From Clostridiaceae bacterium (GTDB lineage: Bacteria > Bacillota > Clostridia > Oscillospirales > Acutalibacteraceae): 11,098 nucleotides of DNA. Made by a program: the position numbers and the translations under genes. Of this stretch, positions 6,659 through 11,098 are shown piece by piece. The stretch's first letter is position 1; each line of letters opens with the position of its first letter. Below the pieces are notes generated by a model. The model was not told where the DNA came from and ran no database searches. It was given only the letters and a program-made list of their open reading frames with translations. Location: positions 1 through 11,098 of the forward strand of contig JAEDIL010000059.1 of NCBI GenBank assembly GCA_016292455.1, in the 5' to 3' direction.

Positions 6659-6687
6659 TTGACTGCGCCTTTTTTGTGTGTTAAACT
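6659..6687 (+). promoter_or_regulatory. Predicted promoter of the lipoprotein gene
   Basis: TTGACT (6659-6664), a 17-bp spacer, TAAACT (6682-6687), with TG one base before the -10. The transcript would start near 6694, about 53 nt before the ATG at 6747. It lies back to back with the flavodiiron promoter; the two -35 elements are 22 bases apart. Confidence 0.6.
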
Positions 6688-6746
6688 CTACCTGAAAGCA
6701 CAGTATTGACCCCCGACATCAGATGTGCTTCAAGGAGACGGTAACA

Positions 6747-7349
6747 ATGAAAAAAACAATCACGGCTGTGCTTGCGCTCACGATGGCACTCACCTGCCTT
6801 TGTTCCTGCGGTTCAGACGGCAAAGACAAATCGAATCTTTCCTCCGCCGAGTCACTCATCAGCTCTCAGGCGGGAAGCACAACGGCAAACCCGGAACAAA
6901 GCAAATCGGCCTTTCCCTCTTTCAAAGCAAAAGATGTGACGGGAAAAACCGTCACAAACAAGGTCTTTGCAAAAAAGAAACTGACCGTTGTCAATGTTTT
7001 TGCAACGTGGAGCGGCTCAAACGAGTTTGAGCTTCCGGCGTTGGCAAAGCTTTCAAAGTCTGAGGACATGAAGGACATCGGTTTTCTGGGAATTGTTCTT
7101 GACGTTGCGGAAAACGGAAAGGCAGACAAAAAGCTTCTTGAAAAGGCAAGGAAGCTTTATGAAAGCAACGGCAGTCCGTATCCTTATCTCGTCACGGACA
7201 GCGCCCTGAATGAGCTTTGCGAAAACATCAGCTTTCTTCCGGTGACATTTTTCGTTGACGAAAACGGCATGACGGTCGGAGATCCTGTGAACAACATTCT
7301 GACCGAAAGCAACTTCCGTCAGTTCATCAATCAGAAACTCGGCGGCTGA
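6747..7349 (+). CDS. Thioredoxin/TlpA-like lipoprotein lacking the CxxC
   Basis: 200 residues. The signal peptide has KK, a hydrophobic core (about 5-16) and the lipobox L18-C19-S20-C21, so C21 is probably lipidated and the protein faces outward from the membrane. A Ser/Lys/Asp-rich linker (22-55) leads to a redoxin fold: VVNVFATW (81-88), FELPALAKL, IGFLGIVLDV (111-120), and FLPVTFFVDENG (163-174) with the cis-proline P165. The active site that is WCGPC in TlpA/ResA proteins reads W88-S-G-S-N92, so both catalytic cysteines are missing and thiol-disulfide exchange by the usual mechanism is unlikely. ATG 6747 has AAGGAG nine bases upstream; an in-frame ATG at 6723 lacks one. It is monocistronic, between its own promoter and the terminator at 7391. 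The role is unknown; a binding or structural function is an inference. Confidence 0.88.
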   Translation: MKKTITAVLALTMALTCLCSCGSDGKDKSNLSSAESLISSQAGSTTANPEQSKSAFPSFKAKDVTGKTVTNKVFAKKKLTVVNVFATWSGSNEFELPALAKLSKSEDMKDIGFLGIVLDVAENGKADKKLLEKARKLYESNGSPYPYLVTDSALNELCENISFLPVTFFVDENGMTVGDPVNNILTESNFRQFINQKLGG

Positions 7350-7390
7350 AAAACAGCAAAAACATTTTACAAAGAAAAACAGAGAAAACC

Positions 7391-7430
7391 AAAAGCAGGT
7401 CTGCGCTCATTTTGCAGACCTGCTTTTTCA
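7391..7430. terminator. Intrinsic terminator between convergent genes
   Basis: A perfect 14-bp stem, AAAAGCAGGTCTGC (7391-7404) with GCAGACCTGCTTTT (7414-7427), around a nine-base loop, followed by a T-run on the plus strand. It ends the lipoprotein transcript. Read from the minus strand it is followed by TTTTGGTTTTC, so it may also stop transcripts of the large repeat gene. Confidence 0.85.
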
Positions 7431-7447
7431 TTTTTGCTTTTCGCCCC

Positions 7448-7483
7448 GACTACTGCCATAAAACACGTTTTATAGCAATAGTC
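7448..7483 (-). repeat. 17-bp hairpin past the repeat-protein gene
   Basis: 7448-7464 and 7467-7483 form an inverted repeat with two mismatches on the plus strand (C opposite A). On the minus strand both become G-U pairs, so only the minus-strand RNA forms an unbroken stem. It lies 35 bases past the stop at 7519 of the repeat gene, in its 3' untranslated region. No T-run follows, so it looks like an RNA-stabilising or processing hairpin ahead of the terminator at 7391-7430. Confidence 0.5.
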
Positions 7484-7518
7484 TTAGGGATAATTTTACT
7501 GAGATGCGCGGAAAATAA

Positions 7519-10500
7519 TCAATAGTGGATTCTTCCGCAATCACACGCTTTTCCGATACCGAACAGCTTCCAGAAGAAGAGGAGAATCTTATACAGGAAC
7601 TTCATAAGCGGGAAGTTCTTGTGGCAGATACAGCCGCAGTTAAGGTCAAGAGGATGATTGATTTCTGTTCCGCATTCGTCGCATTTTTTGTCGCCGTCAA
7701 CGTCGCGGTGCGGTGCTGTTACAACGTTCTGCTCAGTGAAGACCTTTCCGCAACGTTCGCAGTGGCAGCCTTCGCTGAGTCCGGGAGCGTTGCAGGTTGC
7801 GGGAACGGCAGGATCAACAACTTTTTTATGACCGAGAGCTTCAATTTCTCTGGTAATTGTTTTGTCGCAGCGCGTGCAGGTTATGGTTTCGGAGCCTTTC
7901 TTTGTGCAGGTCGGTTCCTTGGTAACAACCCATTCGCCACTCCAATCGTGACCGAGAGCCTTGACTACGTCGCCCTGCTTTGTTGCGCCGCAATCTGCGC
8001 ACTCAAAAACGCTGTAACCGTCGTCAATGCAGGTTACGCCGTAGACCTGAATGTTGTAATTATGCTCAAGCTTTGCAATAGTCTCTTCTTTGAAAATGTG
8101 GCCGCAGCCGCCGACACATTCAGTGTGTCTCGCGCCCTCTTCGGTGCAGGTGGGTTCTTTGTCAATTATCCACTCGCCCTCAACGTGGCTGAGCATACGA
8201 AGCTGCTTTTCAACCGAAAGGTCGCAGCGTGTGCACTTTCTGACAGCCTTACCGGTCGAAGTGCAGGTTGATTCAACAATAACTTCCCATTCGCCCCACT
8301 CGTGACCGAGAGCCGAACCGAGGTCTCTGACGGTCTTTGTTGCCGTGCAGCCCTCGCGGTCGCAGACAGCGGTTTTTTCTCCGTCCTTGGTGCAGGTTGC
8401 CTTTCCGTCCGGAACAAACTTTGTGAAGATGTGACCAAGGGAAGAGCCGGGGATTTCTCTGACGTTTTCGGCGTTGCCGCAAACTGCGCAGACTGACTTT
8501 TCGGTTGCGTTATCGGTGCAGGTTGCCACGCCAGAGGGAACATACTCGCTGAAAACGTGATTTGTTGTAATCTCGGTTTCGGTTCCTTCTTCAACAATCA
8601 TGTCGCAGAGAGTACACTTACGGTCACCGGTGTAGCCCTTATCCTTGCAGGTTGCCGCAACAACGGTAGTTTCGTCAAGATAGGTGTCAATATGACCTGT
8701 CTTTTCGATTGTTTCATCGCTCAGAACATAGCCGCAGACGTCACATTCAACCTTTCTCTGTCCGTTGCTGATGCAGGTCGGAGCCTTGTCAACAGTCAGA
8801 ACAAAGTGGTGGGCGCCGCCTTCAATTTCAATCGTTGAATCAGGTCTTTCTGCGCCGCAGACTGAGCAGACCTGGTGCTTTTTGTAGCCCCTTGTGCAGT
8901 CAGCCGGAAGCGTGTTGCCTTCTGAGTCTTTTTCTTCAACAATTACCCAAGTCCATGTGTGCGGATTTGCTCCAACTTCTTTTTCCTCCTTAGTAATCGG
9001 TTCTCCGTCCTCGCCAATGCAGCAGGCACGCAGACAATGGCGTTCCATCTGACCGCCCTTTGTACAGTCCGGGGCTGAGTCGACAAATGTCCAATCGCTC
9101 CATTCATGACCGAGAGCCGAGCCGATGTCGGTTACGCTGTCGGTTGCTGTGCAGCGAACCGTCGTGCCGTCGTCATTGCGGAAGCATCTTTCGCACTGAG
9201 CGGTTCTGACTCTGTCTGTTGTGCAGGTTGCTTCTGTTTCGGTATTGTAATCTCTGAACCAGTGGCCGAGTGCGCTGCCTTCATCGGGAACGTTTGTGAA
9301 TTCCTTTCCGCAGCCGTATGCGCACAAGCCGTGCTTGGTTCCGTCCTCGGTGCAGGTTGCGTTGCCGTCTGAAATCCAGTTTGCAACGTAATGCTCCTTC
9401 TTTGAGTCCGGTTCAGCGACAGTAGTCTTTGCAATGTTACACATAGTGCAGTATGCACTCATTGTACCGTCGCGCTGACAGGTACCGTCATTGTTCGACC
9501 AGTATTCATCCCTAGCGGTTACCGGATCGGGGAAGCTGTGTTCAAGCTTGGTGCCGACAGCAGTTCTTTCAATACGGTTTCCGCATGCCCAGTTCTTGCC
9601 GTCAGCGTGAAAAGTTTCGTTGATGCAGTATGCTTCTTCTTTACCGTCATGCATACAGTTTGCAGAACCGGGAATGAAAGTATAAACGATGTTGCCCTCA
9701 GCATCGAGATCATAGGTATGGGGTGCGTAACAATCCGGTCTGTCCTCTTTTACGGTGTACACCGTGTCGCACCTTGTGCAGGTACCGGTCTTTGTGCCGA
9801 GGTCACAGCAGGTTTCGGTTCCTGCATCGTGAGTGAAGCTATCGCAGGTATGACCAAGCGCTGTGCCGTATTCACGGACATCTGTCTTTCCGCATCCGTT
9901 TTCGCATACAGCGGTTTCCTGAGGCTTATCAAGACAGGTTGCGTCCTTGCTCTTCTTATAGGTTTCAAATCTGTGTTTAAGGGCAGTTCCGAGAGCAGTT
10001 CTTGTGTCCGTTACAGGGCAGCGTGTGCATTGTGCGGTTTTGGTTCCGTCTATTTCGCACTTTGCATCGTAATTGAACTTGTAGTTTTCCTCGCGGAAAT
10101 CGTGACCGAGGGCGGTATCCGGAATATCTATTGTATTGGTTTTTCCGCAGCCGTTGTCGCAAGAGGCGGTCTGCTTTGCGTTATCAACGCAGGTTGCGTC
10201 CTTGGTCTTTTCATAGTTGGTGAAGCTGTGTCCGGTCTTAGGAATTACTTCACTCTTAATTGACTCATGGCAGTGTCCGCAGTAGTATTCCTTCACGCCG
10301 TCGGTTTCGCAGGCTGCCTCGAGGGTTACCTTCCACTCACCGTTCACATAGTCATGACCGAGCTTTGTGAGAACCTGAACGGTCTGGCGGCTGTCGCAGC
10401 CTGAATGCTTGCAGGGGTGATATGTATATCCGTCCTTGGTGCAGGTTGCTTCAACGGTGCGTGTTATAGTCTGATCGTAATCGTGGCCAAGCTTTGGAAT

Positions 10501-11098
10501 AGGCTGTCTTTCAAAGTGAGTTGCGTCGTTTTTACAGATACGCTTTTCAACGCCGTCCTCTTCGCAGGTGGCGGGCGTTTCAACAACCCAGTCGCCCCAG
10601 TTGTGACCTGTCGGGTCAAGATCAATTCCGTCACGATCGCCTCTGCTCGGGTCATACTTATCACACCAGATACACTGATAGGTTGCATGACCTTTTTCCG
10701 TGCAGGTCGGATCTTTGGTTATCGTCTCCTTGGTGTAGCTATGGTCAACCTTCGGAATGACCGTGCTTGATGTCACTGAGCAGCGCGAGCATTTATAATT
10801 GATAACGCCGGCCAGCTGGCAGGTGGCATCTTTGCGCGACGCCTCTTTCATATCGTGTCCGAGAGCCGGAAGCTTATCATCGATCGTTGTTGCGGGGCAC
10901 TTTGAGCAGTAATACTCCGTCCAGCCGTCATCCAGGCAGGTGGGCGCATGAACGGTGCTCTTAACCCAGGTGTGCGGCTTTTTGTCAATGGTTACTTCTC
11001 TTGTGCTTACGCAATCGGAGCATTTCTGATATGATACGCCTTCTGCGGCGCAGGTTGAATCAATCTTTTTCGTCTCTGACCAATTATGAGGAACAAGT
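7519..11098 (-). CDS. Large Cys-rich tandem-repeat surface-type protein (5' end outside window)
   Basis: 1192 residues are visible and the frame is open to the right edge, so the start, any signal peptide and any N-terminal domain are not seen. The ATG at 10851 is internal: repeats continue upstream of it in frame. The visible part is about 26 degenerate repeats of roughly 38-58 residues with the pattern [GPE]H-x-[WYF], about ten residues, ATC-T-x-x-G, about six residues, C-x2-C (or C-x2-GCG), about ten residues, then I-x-x-LGH. The paired cysteines resemble small zinc-ribbon or disulfide modules. Similar repeats occur in large exported proteins of gut Clostridia, but I know no assigned function. 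After the last repeat come HRDVDGDKKCDECG, a DxDGD calcium-loop-like half unit, and a Cys-rich, hydrophobic C-terminal tail. There is no LPxTG motif. No partner gene adjoins it. An adhesin, matrix or metal-binding role is only inference. Confidence 0.85.
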   Translation of the reverse strand, partial: LVPHNWSETKKIDSTCAAEGVSYQKCSDCVSTREVTIDKKPHTWVKSTVHAPTCLDDGWTEYYCSKCPATTIDDKLPALGHDMKEASRKDATCQLAGVINYKCSRCSVTSSTVIPKVDHSYTKETITKDPTCTEKGHATYQCIWCDKYDPSRGDRDGIDLDPTGHNWGDWVVETPATCEEDGVEKRICKNDATHFERQPIPKLGHDYDQTITRTVEATCTKDGYTYHPCKHSGCDSRQTVQVLTKLGHDYVNGEWKVTLEAACETDGVKEYYCGHCHESIKSEVIPKTGHSFTNYEKTKDATCVDNAKQTASCDNGCGKTNTIDIPDTALGHDFREENYKFNYDAKCEIDGTKTAQCTRCPVTDTRTALGTALKHRFETYKKSKDATCLDKPQETAVCENGCGKTDVREYGTALGHTCDSFTHDAGTETCCDLGTKTGTCTRCDTVYTVKEDRPDCYAPHTYDLDAEGNIVYTFIPGSANCMHDGKEEAYCINETFHADGKNWACGNRIERTAVGTKLEHSFPDPVTARDEYWSNNDGTCQRDGTMSAYCTMCNIAKTTVAEPDSKKEHYVANWISDGNATCTEDGTKHGLCAYGCGKEFTNVPDEGSALGHWFRDYNTETEATCTTDRVRTAQCERCFRNDDGTTVRCTATDSVTDIGSALGHEWSDWTFVDSAPDCTKGGQMERHCLRACCIGEDGEPITKEEKEVGANPHTWTWVIVEEKDSEGNTLPADCTRGYKKHQVCSVCGAERPDSTIEIEGGAHHFVLTVDKAPTCISNGQRKVECDVCGYVLSDETIEKTGHIDTYLDETTVVAATCKDKGYTGDRKCTLCDMIVEEGTETEITTNHVFSEYVPSGVATCTDNATEKSVCAVCGNAENVREIPGSSLGHIFTKFVPDGKATCTKDGEKTAVCDREGCTATKTVRDLGSALGHEWGEWEVIVESTCTSTGKAVRKCTRCDLSVEKQLRMLSHVEGEWIIDKEPTCTEEGARHTECVGGCGHIFKEETIAKLEHNYNIQVYGVTCIDDGYSVFECADCGATKQGDVVKALGHDWSGEWVVTKEPTCTKKGSETITCTRCDKTITREIEALGHKKVVDPAVPATCNAPGLSEGCHCERCGKVFTEQNVVTAPHRDVDGDKKCDECGTEINHPLDLNCGCICHKNFPLMKFLYKILLFFWKLFGIGKACDCGRIHY
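7522..7641 (-). other. C-terminal Cys-hydrophobic-Cys tail module of the repeat protein
   Basis: The last 40 residues begin NCGCICHK, continue with an aromatic/hydrophobic segment in which lysines recur every four to seven residues (KFLYKILLFFWKLFGIGK), and finish CDCGRIHY at the stop. The segment is too short and too charged for an ordinary membrane span and suits an amphipathic helix lying on the membrane. It differs in composition from the acidic, hydrophilic repeats before it. From memory, comparable endings occur on other large Clostridia repeat proteins; I know of no described function. A surface-anchoring or processing signal is inferred from its position. Confidence 0.6.
7711..11097 (-). 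repeat. About 26 tandem protein-level repeats with paired cysteines
   Basis: The units are recognisable in protein but well diverged in DNA; the most conserved DNA string is the one encoding the ATCT core (GGTGCAGGTTGC or variants on the plus strand, roughly every 110-150 bases). Most units have three cysteines: one in the ATC block and two in C-x2-C. Between 9721 and 10233, and again near 9140-9350, units with CxxGCGK alternate with units with C-x-R-C, suggesting a two-unit block that was itself duplicated. Units near 9600-9720 and 8940-9060 carry insertions that lengthen the spacers. Confidence 0.8.

Noticed and set aside
7525..8271. Long plus-strand open frame (248 residues) opposite the repeat gene, and a similar one at 9538-10263 (241 residues)
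   Set aside because: They mirror the minus-strand Cys-rich repeats; their alanine/valine/cysteine-rich translations repeat with the same period, they have no ribosome binding sites, and the minus strand has clear motif conservation.
10603..10851. The ATG at 10851 as the true start of the repeat protein
   Set aside because: The frame stays open to the right edge and at least two more repeat units with the same pattern lie upstream of it, so the gene starts outside the window.
7760..10950. Regularly spaced GGTGCAGGTTGC-type strings that could suggest a CRISPR array
   Set aside because: The repeats are short, variable and in frame; they encode the conserved ATCT core of the protein repeats, and the intervening sequence is coding rather than unique spacers.

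Overview
The window looks like chromosomal DNA from an anaerobic, low-to-mid GC Firmicute, most likely a gut Clostridia member (Oscillospiraceae/Ruminococcaceae type). This is an inference from gene content: a flavodiiron protein, the gene order zapA - U32 peptidase, clear AGGAGG-type ribosome binding sites with TTGACA/TATAAT promoters, and a very large Cys-rich repeat protein of a kind seen in that group. No phage or plasmid genes are recognised.

Layout, left to right. (1) 1-564, minus: the N-terminal half of a Na+/Ca2+ exchanger family transporter, cut by the left edge, with its promoter at 637-666. (2) About 667-1607: roughly 0.9 kb with no convincing intact gene. It holds a perfect 18-bp inverted repeat, a probable decayed coding stretch on the minus strand, and a 30-nt imperfect direct repeat. 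(3) 1608-1690, plus: a promoter followed almost at once by a hairpin and a T-run, which reads as an orphan small RNA of about 48 nt. A second, bidirectional terminator follows at 1717-1756. (4) 1759-5281, minus: a DUF1893 (TM1506-like) protein, a dCMP deaminase, a U32 peptidase of the RlhA/DUF3656 type, and zapA. In transcription order this is zapA > U32 > dCMP deaminase, with a 4-nt ATGA overlap and a 25-nt gap, and then DUF1893 with its own promoter. (5) 5418-6572, minus: a flavodiiron protein, divergent from (6) 6747-7349, plus: a lipoprotein with a thioredoxin/TlpA-like fold whose CxxC is replaced by serine and asparagine. Their promoters lie back to back. (7) 7519 to the right edge, minus: at least 1192 residues of a secreted-type protein made of about 26 tandem repeats of about 40-50 residues with paired cysteines. 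It ends in an unusual tail with cysteine clusters on both sides of an aromatic/hydrophobic, lysine-studded segment.

How the genes fit together. The zapA operon joins a FtsZ-ring assembly factor, a probable rRNA/tRNA-modifying U32 protein and dUMP supply for dTTP synthesis, so it is a growth and division housekeeping unit. The flavodiiron protein handles O2 or NO in the cytoplasm, and the divergent lipoprotein sits outside the membrane; a shared control region is possible but unproven. The large repeat protein is the least ordinary item here. Its C-terminal tail is the best candidate for an undescribed surface-attachment or assembly module.
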